From assembly GCF_014170305.1 (NCBI RefSeq), contig NZ_LZZT01000040.1:1-64000 (forward strand): a stretch of DNA of 64,000 bases, given 5' to 3'. The DNA is from Achromobacter sp. UMC71 (GTDB lineage: Bacteria; Pseudomonadota; Gammaproteobacteria; Burkholderiales; Burkholderiaceae_B). Below the pieces are notes generated by a model. It was not told the DNA's origin. It was given only the letters and a program-made list of their open reading frames with translations, and ran no database searches. Each line of letters opens with the position of its first letter. The stretch's first letter is position 1. Shown here piece by piece: positions 25,301-34,320 of this stretch. Both the position numbers and the translations under genes were made by a program.

Positions 25301-25903
25301 ATCGACACGTCGCCCTGGCGGCTGACGATGGTGCTGCCAGCGCCGCTGGTCGTCTTGCTGTTCTCCGTCAAACCGCCGCTGGTCTTGCGTATGCCGACCG
25401 CGTCGCCGCCGACTTCGCCGCTCAGGTCTCCGATGCTTTTGCTGCTGTGACTGCTGGTGTGATCGCGGGTAGCCGTGCCGGTGTCGATGGAAATCGATCC
25501 CTGGCTGGCGGACAGCCCCACGTTCTTGACAGCGTCGATGGCCGATCCCGTGATGCGGATATCGCCATCGCGGCTATTCATGTAGACCGTGTTGCCGGTG
25601 ATCAGCGATGCCGTCTGCCAGGTGCCCGAGGCCAGGTCGCGCGAATTTGCGATCTGGCTGCCGTAGGGGAACGTCTTGACGCCGCTCGCGTTCGGACCGC
25701 CGTCGATGGCACGGCCCATATCGCCCAGGCTCATGCTGCCAAACGAGAAGCTGGTGCTCTTGCTGTCGTTCTTGCTGGATTGGCTGTACTGGTTCTGCGC
25801 CCCGACAACGGCGATGTCGCGCTTGGCATCCAGCACCACGCCGCCCTGGGCGCGCAGGTTGGAGCCGACTAGGGCAATGTCGCCATCCATCGCGCGGCCG
25901 CAG
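22357..25903 (-). pseudogene. 5'-truncated second cdiA (orphan) with complete toxin tip
   Basis: About 1,180 codons are open from the REP pair at 25904 to the stop; the first ATG is at 25890 but lies inside the repeat domain. It lacks the signal peptide and secretion domain. It shows FHA-2-type repeats (GSNLRAQGGVVLDAKRDIAV, NLTAGRNVLLNAEGDILLTA), a pretoxin region with FETENNWAPV that resembles the VENN boundary motif, a proline-rich linker and a C-terminal domain (GGGTSDLLVNGVPYDVYTPT to SDIVIIGK) like CdiA tRNase tips of the PD-(D/E)XK type. The repeat region differs clearly from that of the main cdiA, so it derives from another allele, not from a simple duplication. Confidence 0.85.
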
Positions 25904-25991
25904 AAAATAAGGTGTCAGACTACGTTTTCAAAGCGACCTCTTCAGGCCGAAAAACGTAGTCTGACACCTTATCTTTTGACACCTTATCTTT
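25904..25991. repeat. REP pair between main cdiI and orphan cdiA
   Basis: Left arm AAAATAAGGTGTCAGACTAC plus GTTTT (25904-25928), spacer AAAGCGACCTCTTCAGGCC, right arm AAAACGTAGTCTGACACC plus TTATCTTTT (25951-25975), then a partial repeat of the outer right arm (GACACCTTATCTTTA). It lies immediately downstream of the main CDI immunity gene, exactly at the 5' break of the orphan cdiA. Confidence 0.95.
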
Positions 25992-25997
25992 ATTTAT

Positions 25998-26312
25998 TCA
26001 TTCTCTCGGAAAGCTTATCAATTCAGAAAAATCCGCCTTCCACACATCCAATTCATATAAATTTCCATAATTGTCGATATTTAAAACGACTGAAACCGCA
26101 ATACCATCCTCATCGAGAAAATATTTTCGCGCCACTTCGCGACCTATGGAACGGTCGCTATCCAATGAGCAGAAGAGCAGACTCCCCATACCCCCATCAC
26201 TCATCTCCTCCACATTCGCCTGATTGAGCTGTGGCAGCAGAAATTTATACTCGGCGCAACATTCAATCATTTTCTTAATGAATTCCAATTCAATTAAAGT
26301 CAGCTTTCTCAT
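25998..26312 (-). CDS. cdiI: CDI immunity protein CdiI (DUF6984-like)
   Basis: This 104-residue soluble protein (MRKLTLIELEFIKKMIECCA, then MSDGGMGSLLFCSLDSDRSI, REVARKYFLDEDGIAVSVVL) resembles a family of small immunity proteins found behind CDI and Rhs toxins (DUF6984). Its ATG overlaps the cdiA stop by 4 bp. It should bind and neutralise the tip of the main CdiA in the producing cell. It is AT-rich relative to the backbone, as typical for such cassettes. The family name is from memory of the motif and not checked. Confidence 0.8.
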   Translation of the reverse strand: MRKLTLIELEFIKKMIECCAEYKFLLPQLNQANVEEMSDGGMGSLLFCSLDSDRSIGREVARKYFLDEDGIAVSVVLNIDNYGNLYELDVWKADFSELISFPRE

Positions 26313-29300
26313 TTCGGAGCCTTCGGTGGCGTTATTCTTCCTACATTTATCGTACCATCCGGAAGTTTAAACGCGCTGTAATCCAGCTTTACCCCATCGA
26401 CAACAACCGATCCAGTATATTGCCCTTCTCGAATGCCAGCGCCAACCTTAGATAGATCTGCTTGAATAGCTCGGCTAACGGCATCTCGTTGAAAACCTGC
26501 AGCTTCAACATGACGAAATGTGTGGCTGACCTGATTCTCAACCCTGCCAAATTGAATGACTAGGTCATCAATCGCACCGCCAGCGCCGGGTAGTCTCCCA
26601 AGTATGCGTACATTCGCCCCCCCACCGACCAATGAAGAAGGAGAGATTGCCCCACTTTGTACAACTGCAGCGGTCTCTACGGATATAACTCCAACCGTTA
26701 CCGCATCGGCAGGATTTACCAATGCCCATGCCAGCAATGTCGGCGGCAATCCACTTAAAGCGACAACTGCCGCCACCCCGCTCGCACTCAAGGTCACATT
26801 TGACATCAAGTTGAGCGCTTGAGCGTTCTTGGTAGCAGCGTCCACGACCTTGGCCTTGTCCGGGAGCTTCAACCCATTTTTAGCGTAGAACTCAACAATA
26901 GCCGGCGTAGATAGCGCGTACATATCCGGATCGTTTCTCTGAAACGGCGCCGCATAGAACATATATCCCGCGTCGGGAAGTAAGCCATGGGCCTGCCGCA
27001 AAAATGCGGCGGCACTCTCATCCCATTCACCCTCAACTCCCGTTTGGACCATCCGGTATCCTTGAACAGCAAGTTGACGGATAGCTTCCTCCTCCGATAT
27101 TCCCTTCCTCCGCGCATACTCCTTTGCGTTCTTTTCAATCCACTCCTGTTCATCCGGATGTAATTGCCGATTGAACATATCCGCATAAGTCGCACCGCCA
27201 GCGCCACTCAACCCACCCGCAAGACCACCAGCGGCCGCGGCTACGGTATTAGTAATTACACTAGCGACCTTCTCTCTCAGTTCAGGCGGCAATCCCGCGA
27301 CGGCTGCATTTATTTGGTCCCGCATCGCGCGAGAAGCGACATCTCCGGCGATTGTTCCGGCAATCGCACCCGCGACATCCCCACCACCGAGTGCTGCACT
27401 AATGCCAGCGATCGCAGCATGCAGCGCAATACGGCCAGGCTTACCCTCACCCCAGAGCTGTTGGTCCTGCTCTTTAAGTTTGTCCGCGACATCCCCCGCA
27501 ATCTGCATCCCCAACTGGCCAAACGCCTGCTGGAACTCGATCTGCTCGCGGACTTTGTCCTTATCGAAGATCTTGCCGATGCTGCCGTTAGCGCCAGCCG
27601 TATCGCGGCTCAGCCCCGCTGTGCTGTCCCGCCCCGTGTCCTTGTCCGATCGCACTTCAATCGTGCCCGCCGACACTGCCGCGCGCGTCGTACCGGATTC
27701 ACTGCCACTGGTGCTGGCAAAGCTCAGCCCCGACGGCCCGCCCCCTAACGCATCACCCTTGTTGGGTTTATCGAGCGCGCCAGACATACCCAGGCTCAGA
27801 CCCACCATGGTCGACTTATAGTCAGCCTTGTTATGCAGGTTGCTGAAGCCCAGCGTCTCCGTGGATAGCCAGTTCTTGGTCGCCTCGGCGTCGCTGGCGA
27901 TGACAGCGCCCGTCAGCTGCGTATGCTTGCCGACATAGATGTCATAGCCGCCCTTGCCTGCGTACAACCCCGTCTGCTCCACCACACTGTCGTAATTCGA
28001 CTTGGTCTTGCCCAGGCTAGCGCCGATATAGGCGTTACCCGTCATCGAGCCGAAGCTGAAGCTGGCGCCCGCATTGGCTTGCTTCTGCTTGGCGTCGTAA
28101 CGATCCGAATCTTGCTGGCTGGCCAATATCAGATTGCGGCCGATGTCGGCGCGGATGCTGTCCGCGCGCGCCTGGGCGCCCTCAAGAATGGTGTCGCGGC
28201 CAGAGATCAGGGTCAGGTTGTCACGCGCGCTGACCTGGGTTTCGCGGTAGGTCGTGCCGTTGCCCTTGGCGTTGCCGCTGCCGACGTAGCCGCTGGCAAA
28301 GATATTGATGCCCCCGCCGCTGCCGCTGTCGGAAACACCGATCCCCACGCCGAGCTTCCAGCCGCTGTTCTTGTTGGTGGAAACTTCCGTGGACGTCAGC
28401 GCCTGGCTTTGCAGCATCAGGTCGTTGGTGGCCGCCAGCAGCACGTTCTTGCCGGCCAGGTCGCTGCCGATGATGGACAGGTTGCCTGTGCCGGCCACAC
28501 CCTTTTCGCCAAGCGCCACAATGGAGATATTGCCACCCGCCATGACGGACGAGCCAAATGCGGATTCTTGAGTGCGCTTGGTTTCGCTGACGGATTTGTT
28601 GGCACCGATGCTGATCTGGATCTGAGCGCTAGCGGCCTCCTTCTGAGCCTCTTTGGCGCCGTCCGCTTGAGCGGCATCCATCGTCCGCTTGGCTTGCACC
28701 GCCTGATAAGCTGCCTGTCCAACCTTGACCGCGGCCAGGCGACCGCTCTTGGCTTCGCCCGCCTGCTCCAGCGTGCCCTGAATTTGCTGCGCAGCCCCCA
28801 GCATGCCGCCCGCCACGCCAATGGTCAGGCCGGATTGCTTGAACTCGTGATACTCATGCTGACGCGCCTCACCCACACCAGCGATGATGGCGACGTTACG
28901 ACCAGCGATGGAGATATTGCCGTCCTGGGCCAACAAGTTGCTGCCCATGACGCCCACATCGCGGCCCGCATCGATAATGAGGTCACCGCCAGCACTACCG
29001 ATGGTGCTGGCGGAATAGCCGCCGCTGGCGCCGCGGTTCCAGTCCGTGCGTTCTTGCTTGTTGTAGCCCAGGCTGAAGCCACCGCCACCGCCCAGACCCG
29101 ACTTCTTGACCTTCTCGTACTGGTAGTCCTTATAGGTTTCATCCTTGGCCAGGACTTGGAGATCGCGGCCGACGCCGATCTGCACGTCGCGGTCACCCAC
29201 TACGTTCGAGCCAACGACCGTCATGTCGCGGCCGGCGAGCATCACGACCGAATCACCGCCGAACGTCGCACTGACCCCTTGCGTCCATTCCGTCTCGCGG

Positions 29301-32300
29301 ATGCGATGCGTGGTCTTGCTCGACAGGAACCCTTTGGTCTTGTAGTAGATCTCGTTGTAGGTGTATCCGCTGGAATCGCCCGCGACTATGTTGATGTCGC
29401 GCCCGGCCCCCACGGCCAGTTGCTTGTCTGACGCCACTTGTGCAGCGATGGCGTTGACATCCTGTGTCGCGATCAGCGTGAGGTTGCCGCCCGCGGCAAT
29501 CTGCGTGCCGATATCCGTGGTCGTACGCATCTCCGCCCGGTTCTTCTTGCCGAAGTCGTGCGATTCCCCGTACCGCGTACCAGCGGCCGTCAGATTGATA
29601 TCGTTTCCGGCACGAATGGTCGCGTCGTCTTTCGCGGCGATAGCAGCGGCCTGCGCATTGAAGTCGCGCCCCGCCTGGGCGTTCAAGGTGCCTGCGTCCA
29701 CGCGCGCCACGCCATCGACAATCGTGTTGCTGATCCCGCCACGCACGTTCGATTGCGTACTGGACGTCAGATTGATATCCCGGCCCGCAGCCAACGTGAC
29801 CGACTCACCCTTCAGCAACCCAGCCAGGTTATCGATGTCGTTGCGCGCATTCAGATTGACGGTCTTGCCCTGCATGGCGCCGACGCTGTTGCGTACGTTC
29901 TGCGCATCAACGACCAGCGCATTGCGCGCACCGATGGTGCCGCTGTTGTTCACGTCGCCCGTCGTGCTGATCTGCGTGTCACGGCCCGCGATCAACGTTC
30001 CGTCGCCGCGCAGGTCGCCGGGTTTGACGGCCAGGTAGACCTGCGGGGTCAGCACTTTTTGTTGGGTGCCGTCAGGCAGTGTGACCGTCTGTTCGACTAG
30101 CCAGACGATGTCGCCCGTCAGGTGGCGCATCTGGTCTTCCGTCAACGCAGTGCCGATGGTCAGGCCGAACTTGCCGGCGAAGTCTGCGCCTGCGGTGAGC
30201 AGCGCCTTGTACTGGGTTTCGTTGTCGGTGTAGTCGCCCACGAAGCGCTGGCCGCTGGCGAGCATGACCTGTTCGGCCACCAGCTTCTGTTCATAGAATC
30301 CATCGCCCAGGCGCTTGAGAATCGTGCCGGGGTCCTGGTTGAGTTTCTGCAGCAGGAAGTCGCTGGACACCACCGTGCGCGAACCGATGAATTGGCTGTC
30401 GGTGGCGATCAGGTAGGGCGCATTGGGGGCCTGCATGACGCGGTATAGCGCGCTGGTCGGAATCACCGGCGGCAGAACCACGACGGCAATGGATTGATTG
30501 CCGGGCAGCGTGATGCGGGTCAGGCTGGCCGGCGGCAAGGCTTGTGTGACGGTGCTGGCTCCAGGGGTCTGGCCGGAAGTGGCTACCGTTGTGTTGCCTT
30601 GCGCGGCGCCCAAGCCGGTTTCGATACGTTCGGCCAAGACGGTGGCGTTGTAGTCGGACCGGTTGTATTTGCGCGAGTCGTTCTTCTCGTAGGTGTAGGC
30701 CATGGTGCCTACGCGGTCGACGGTGCGCAGGCCTTCGGCGCCGACGTTGCTGAGCGTGCCGCCTTCGGTCTTCAAAGTCCCGCCGGCCAGGATGCGGCTC
30801 TTGTCGTTGACGATGTTGCCGGCCACCCTTGCGTTGCCTCCCACGACGATCTTGCCCGGATCGCTTTGCGTGATGCGGGTTTCGCGCGTGATCTGGGTGA
30901 CTTCGTAGAAGGTGAAGTCCTTGATCATGCGGTTGTTGCGGAAGTCCGCGTTGAAATCCTTGATCTTTTCGTTCAACGCGTCGTAGAGCTGAAGATCGCG
31001 CTCGTACGTGGCCTGTTGCTGGGCCAGGTCCGTAGGGCAGCGCAAGCCGCACTCGTCCGGTGATGGCGGTTTCTTGATGCCGACAGGCCGTTCGACCTCG
31101 AAGACCGACCAGATCTTGGCGTCGGGCTTGTAGAGGAACTGGGGGGGATTGGTGTAGCAGTTGCCCGCATCGCCACCGCTGCAACCGTAGTATTCCGCGA
31201 TGTAGGCCAGGCCAATGGGCGCACTGACGCCCGCACGGCCTTGCTGGTCGTCCTGGATGTTGCTGTAGTCGAACGGCGGGCCATATTGGCTTTCCGGATA
31301 ACGGGTCGACGGCAGCAGCAAGCGCCGCTCGTCGTACTGGCCCATCCAGCTGGGGCCACGGCCGCAGATGGATTTGACGGTGTTGCAGAACCACATGCCT
31401 TCCCCGTCAACAATCTCGGTGGTGCCGTCAAGGCGGTAGAACCACTTGGGTTCCCGGCTGACCTCGATAGTTTCGCTGGCAAAGTGCAGGTTGCGGTTCT
31501 GGATGCTGGCCGCCGCGATGTCCGCATTGCGTTCGGCTTCGATCGTGGCAGATTCGTTGACCAGCGATTGCGCCTGCCCCGTCGCCTTGCCGGACGCGTC
31601 CAATGCACCCCCGATACGCAGGTCGGCCCCGGCGTAGATCAAGGCGTGTTCGCGGTTGGTCAGCGTACCGACCCCCAGGTCCAGGTCCCCGCGCGACGCG
31701 ATGACGGCATTGGCGTCGTTGACCAACACCGGCGTCTGGATACCGATGCGGTCGCCATAGATGCGGCCCGTGTTGACGAGCGTGCCCGCGCCGATGCGGA
31801 CATAGCCGCCATCAATCAAGCCCGCATTGGCGAGCATGGCGCGGATGTTCAGTTCCGTATTGCGCCCCGCGATCAGTTCGCCGGTGGCGCGGTTGGTCAG
31901 GGTGTCGGCGGTGATTTTCAGGTCCTGGCCGGCGTGGATCTTGCCGTCGTTGTCCAGGTTGCCGGTGACCAGCTCCAGCGCGTTGCCTGCCGTCAGCGCG
32001 CCACTGCTATTGGCCAGGCTGCTGAAGGCGAGCTTGGCGTTGACATCGGAAGAGACGTTGCCGGCCGCGTTGTTCAGTGCGCCGGTGGTGACGCCCAGCT
32101 CCTGGCCCGCGCCGATGCGGCCGGCCTGGTTGTCCACGGACCCGGCGTTCAGCGTGACCTGCTGGCCCATCAGGCCCAGGGCGCCCGCGGTGGTGCCGCC
32201 CGCGCTGGCGATGCCGTTGGCGAGCGTGTTGCGGTTGTTCAGGCTGCCGGCCGTCAAGGCCAGCAGGTTGTCGGCCTGCAGCAGGCCGGCGCTATTGTCC

Positions 32301-34210
32301 AGCACGCCTTGCGTCTTGAGCGTCAAGCCGCTGGCCGCGATGATGCCGCGGCTGTTGGACAGGGTCTGCGCGTTCAGCGTGGCCTGGCCCTGCGCGGCGA
32401 GGGTGCCGCCGGTGTTGTCGATAGTGCCGGTAGCGTTCAGATCCAGCGCGCCGCCGCCGACGACCTTGCCGCCCGTGTTGGACAGGCTGGCGGTCTGGAT
32501 GTCGGCCGCGCCGCCGTACAGGCCGCCGCCCTGGTTCTGCAACGCGCCGGTGGTCGTCACGGACAGTTTGCCGTCGGCTTGCGCCACGCCATTGCGGTTA
32601 TCCAGGCTGGCCGCCTGGATGTCGGCCGTGCCGCCGAGCAGCTTGCCGCCCTGGTTGTCCAGGGCGCCGGCGGTTTCCACGCGCAGCGCGCCGTTGGCTT
32701 GTACCGAACCGCCCTGGTTGTTGATGCCGGTGACGCCGCGCAGCGCGACGCTGTCGCCCGAGACGACGCCGCCCGCCGTATTGACGACCGACTGGCCGCT
32801 GATATCCACCACGCCCGCGCCAGCCAGGGTGCCGCCGGTATTGTCGAGCGCGCCATGGGTGCGGGCCGTCAATGCGCCGCCGCTGGTGAGCTTGCCGCCC
32901 ATGTTGTCCAGACTGGCCGCGCGCAGCATGACCGAGCCGCCGTACACCGCGCCCGCGCGGTTGGTGACGGCGCCAGAAGCATCCAGCGTCAAGGCGCCGC
33001 CTGCGACGAGCTTGCCGCCCGATAGGCCCACCGCGTCGGCCGTAACGGTGGCGTTGCCGCCGGCCATCAAGGTGCCGGCGTTCTGCAGGCTGCCGACCTG
33101 CACGCTCAGCGCGCCCAGGGGGCTGATCGAGCCATCGGCCTGCAACCCGGCCGTGAAGGCGCCGCGGTTGTCCAGCTGGCGAGCCACGATGCTGGCGTTG
33201 CCGGCCGAGGACATGGCGTTGTGGTTGGCGACCTTGCCGCCGGCCGTGAGCGCCAGCGCGCCGCCCGCGGCGACGGTGCCGCGGTTGACGATGTCGCCGC
33301 TGCTTTGCACCGACAGGCCGGTAGCGGCCTGCATGCGGCCCGACGGCAGGATCTTGACGTCGCCGTTGGCGGCGACATACAGGGTGCCGGTCAGGGCCGC
33401 CAGGTTGCCGCCGATGTTCACGCCGACGCCGGCTTCGGTGCCGATGAGCCGGATGCTGTTGGCGTACATGCCGCCCAGCGCGGCCACGTCAATGGACACG
33501 CCCGTCGTGCCAGAGCCGGTGCCCGCCAAGGCCGACACGTCGATACCGTCGTAGCCGACGCGCGCGCTGCCGGCCACCACATTCAGCCGATCCGCCCAGA
33601 CCTGGGCGTTCAGTTCCAGCGTGCGCGCCAAGAGGTCCAGCTGACTCAGGTTGGCGCCGTACAGCCCCGCGCCTTCGATGGCCAGGCGGCCGCTGGCGAT
33701 GTCAAAGCCCAGCGTGCCGTCCGGCCCGATGACCGGCTTGCCGGTGGTGAGCGTGGCGCGGTTGGCGTTCAGAAAGCCGCAGCCGTTGCAGGTGATGCCG
33801 GCCGGGTTGGCGACGATGACGTTCGCACGGTTGCCGGCCACTTCCAGCATGCCGCGCAGCTGCGACGGGTTGGGTGCGGTGACCTGGTTCAGGATGGTGG
33901 TGGCGCGCTGGTTGCCCAGCATCGGGTTGCCGGCCACTTGTCCTGCCAGTTGGGTCTGGCTGGCCGCGCCGCTGTTGTTCAGGACCACGCCGGACGGGCC
34001 GACGTTGAACTGGGTGTACCGGTTGTTGGACACGCCGCCCGCGGACGGTGGCGCGATGTTCACGACCGGCACGCCGCCTGCCACGCCCACCACGGGCTTT
34101 TGCCCAGCCACGTTCTGATCCACCGAAATCGGCAAGGTCTGCGCCAGGACGGGCGTCCAGATCTGCGTGTAGAGGACCAACCAGAGAACTGCGGAGCGAA
34201 GCGTGGACAT
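26309..34210 (-). CDS. cdiA: CdiA: filamentous two-partner-secreted CDI toxin
   Basis: This 2,633-residue exoprotein has a signal peptide (ending TPVLAQ) and a TPS secretion domain (VVNIAPPSAGGVSNNRYTQF, VIVANPAGITCNGCGFLNAN). FHA-1 repeats extend to ~residue 910; then comes a Cys-rich block at ~915-1120, where E. coli CdiA has its receptor-binding region; a conserved LTGDIVWLVEQTVTLPDGTQ block near 1,370; FHA-2 repeats to ~2,230; and a pretoxin segment (FNRQLHPDEQEWIEKNAKEY). The tip from ~2,535 reads NQVSHTFRHVEAAGFQRDAV and KLDYSAFKLPDGTINVGRIT, a pattern I would place with RNase-like (BECR-type) toxins, unproven. It lies 110 bp downstream of cdiB and overlaps cdiI. Confidence 0.93.
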   Translation of the reverse strand: MSTLRSAVLWLVLYTQIWTPVLAQTLPISVDQNVAGQKPVVGVAGGVPVVNIAPPSAGGVSNNRYTQFNVGPSGVVLNNSGAASQTQLAGQVAGNPMLGNQRATTILNQVTAPNPSQLRGMLEVAGNRANVIVANPAGITCNGCGFLNANRATLTTGKPVIGPDGTLGFDIASGRLAIEGAGLYGANLSQLDLLARTLELNAQVWADRLNVVAGSARVGYDGIDVSALAGTGSGTTGVSIDVAALGGMYANSIRLIGTEAGVGVNIGGNLAALTGTLYVAANGDVKILPSGRMQAATGLSVQSSGDIVNRGTVAAGGALALTAGGKVANHNAMSSAGNASIVARQLDNRGAFTAGLQADGSISPLGALSVQVGSLQNAGTLMAGGNATVTADAVGLSGGKLVAGGALTLDASGAVTNRAGAVYGGSVMLRAASLDNMGGKLTSGGALTARTHGALDNTGGTLAGAGVVDISGQSVVNTAGGVVSGDSVALRGVTGINNQGGSVQANGALRVETAGALDNQGGKLLGGTADIQAASLDNRNGVAQADGKLSVTTTGALQNQGGGLYGGAADIQTASLSNTGGKVVGGGALDLNATGTIDNTGGTLAAQGQATLNAQTLSNSRGIIAASGLTLKTQGVLDNSAGLLQADNLLALTAGSLNNRNTLANGIASAGGTTAGALGLMGQQVTLNAGSVDNQAGRIGAGQELGVTTGALNNAAGNVSSDVNAKLAFSSLANSSGALTAGNALELVTGNLDNDGKIHAGQDLKITADTLTNRATGELIAGRNTELNIRAMLANAGLIDGGYVRIGAGTLVNTGRIYGDRIGIQTPVLVNDANAVIASRGDLDLGVGTLTNREHALIYAGADLRIGGALDASGKATGQAQSLVNESATIEAERNADIAAASIQNRNLHFASETIEVSREPKWFYRLDGTTEIVDGEGMWFCNTVKSICGRGPSWMGQYDERRLLLPSTRYPESQYGPPFDYSNIQDDQQGRAGVSAPIGLAYIAEYYGCSGGDAGNCYTNPPQFLYKPDAKIWSVFEVERPVGIKKPPSPDECGLRCPTDLAQQQATYERDLQLYDALNEKIKDFNADFRNNRMIKDFTFYEVTQITRETRITQSDPGKIVVGGNARVAGNIVNDKSRILAGGTLKTEGGTLSNVGAEGLRTVDRVGTMAYTYEKNDSRKYNRSDYNATVLAERIETGLGAAQGNTTVATSGQTPGASTVTQALPPASLTRITLPGNQSIAVVVLPPVIPTSALYRVMQAPNAPYLIATDSQFIGSRTVVSSDFLLQKLNQDPGTILKRLGDGFYEQKLVAEQVMLASGQRFVGDYTDNETQYKALLTAGADFAGKFGLTIGTALTEDQMRHLTGDIVWLVEQTVTLPDGTQQKVLTPQVYLAVKPGDLRGDGTLIAGRDTQISTTGDVNNSGTIGARNALVVDAQNVRNSVGAMQGKTVNLNARNDIDNLAGLLKGESVTLAAGRDINLTSSTQSNVRGGISNTIVDGVARVDAGTLNAQAGRDFNAQAAAIAAKDDATIRAGNDINLTAAGTRYGESHDFGKKNRAEMRTTTDIGTQIAAGGNLTLIATQDVNAIAAQVASDKQLAVGAGRDINIVAGDSSGYTYNEIYYKTKGFLSSKTTHRIRETEWTQGVSATFGGDSVVMLAGRDMTVVGSNVVGDRDVQIGVGRDLQVLAKDETYKDYQYEKVKKSGLGGGGGFSLGYNKQERTDWNRGASGGYSASTIGSAGGDLIIDAGRDVGVMGSNLLAQDGNISIAGRNVAIIAGVGEARQHEYHEFKQSGLTIGVAGGMLGAAQQIQGTLEQAGEAKSGRLAAVKVGQAAYQAVQAKRTMDAAQADGAKEAQKEAASAQIQISIGANKSVSETKRTQESAFGSSVMAGGNISIVALGEKGVAGTGNLSIIGSDLAGKNVLLAATNDLMLQSQALTSTEVSTNKNSGWKLGVGIGVSDSGSGGGINIFASGYVGSGNAKGNGTTYRETQVSARDNLTLISGRDTILEGAQARADSIRADIGRNLILASQQDSDRYDAKQKQANAGASFSFGSMTGNAYIGASLGKTKSNYDSVVEQTGLYAGKGGYDIYVGKHTQLTGAVIASDAEATKNWLSTETLGFSNLHNKADYKSTMVGLSLGMSGALDKPNKGDALGGGPSGLSFASTSGSESGTTRAAVSAGTIEVRSDKDTGRDSTAGLSRDTAGANGSIGKIFDKDKVREQIEFQQAFGQLGMQIAGDVADKLKEQDQQLWGEGKPGRIALHAAIAGISAALGGGDVAGAIAGTIAGDVASRAMRDQINAAVAGLPPELREKVASVITNTVAAAAGGLAGGLSGAGGATYADMFNRQLHPDEQEWIEKNAKEYARRKGISEEEAIRQLAVQGYRMVQTGVEGEWDESAAAFLRQAHGLLPDAGYMFYAAPFQRNDPDMYALSTPAIVEFYAKNGLKLPDKAKVVDAATKNAQALNLMSNVTLSASGVAAVVALSGLPPTLLAWALVNPADAVTVGVISVETAAVVQSGAISPSSLVGGGANVRILGRLPGAGGAIDDLVIQFGRVENQVSHTFRHVEAAGFQRDAVSRAIQADLSKVGAGIREGQYTGSVVVDGVKLDYSAFKLPDGTINVGRITPPKAPK

Positions 34211-34292
34211 AGCGTGGCGAATCTCGGTAAAGGGGATGCGACCCGTGGCGGCGCAACCCGTGAAGCAACTCGTGAAACGACTCTTCGTACGG

Positions 34293-34317
34293 CGGGCGGC
34301 GCGCAGGGCGCCGCCCG
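34293..34317 (-). terminator. Hairpin between cdiB and cdiA
   Basis: A perfect 10-bp stem (CGGGCGGCGC paired with GCGCCGCCCG, 5-base loop) lies 4 bp after the cdiB stop in the 110-bp gap before cdiA. It has no U-tract, so it may be a partial terminator or a processing/stability element that adjusts cdiA output relative to cdiB. Confidence 0.5.
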
Positions 34318-34320
34318 GAC

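Noticed and set aside
23698-25872. Long plus-strand frame opposite the orphan cdiA
   Set aside because: It mirrors the repeat structure of the cdiA strand and has no start signal or recognisable domain.
14910-25991. Interpretation of the regularly recurring repeats as a CRISPR array
   Set aside because: The units are inverted pairs at irregular distances of hundreds to thousands of bases, separated by genes, with no cas genes; they fit REP elements.
31690-31710. An RGD tripeptide in CdiA (ASRGDLDLG) as an adhesion motif like that of Bordetella FHA
   Set aside because: A single RGD in a 2,633-residue Gly/Asp-rich protein is expected by chance and lies in a repeat strand.
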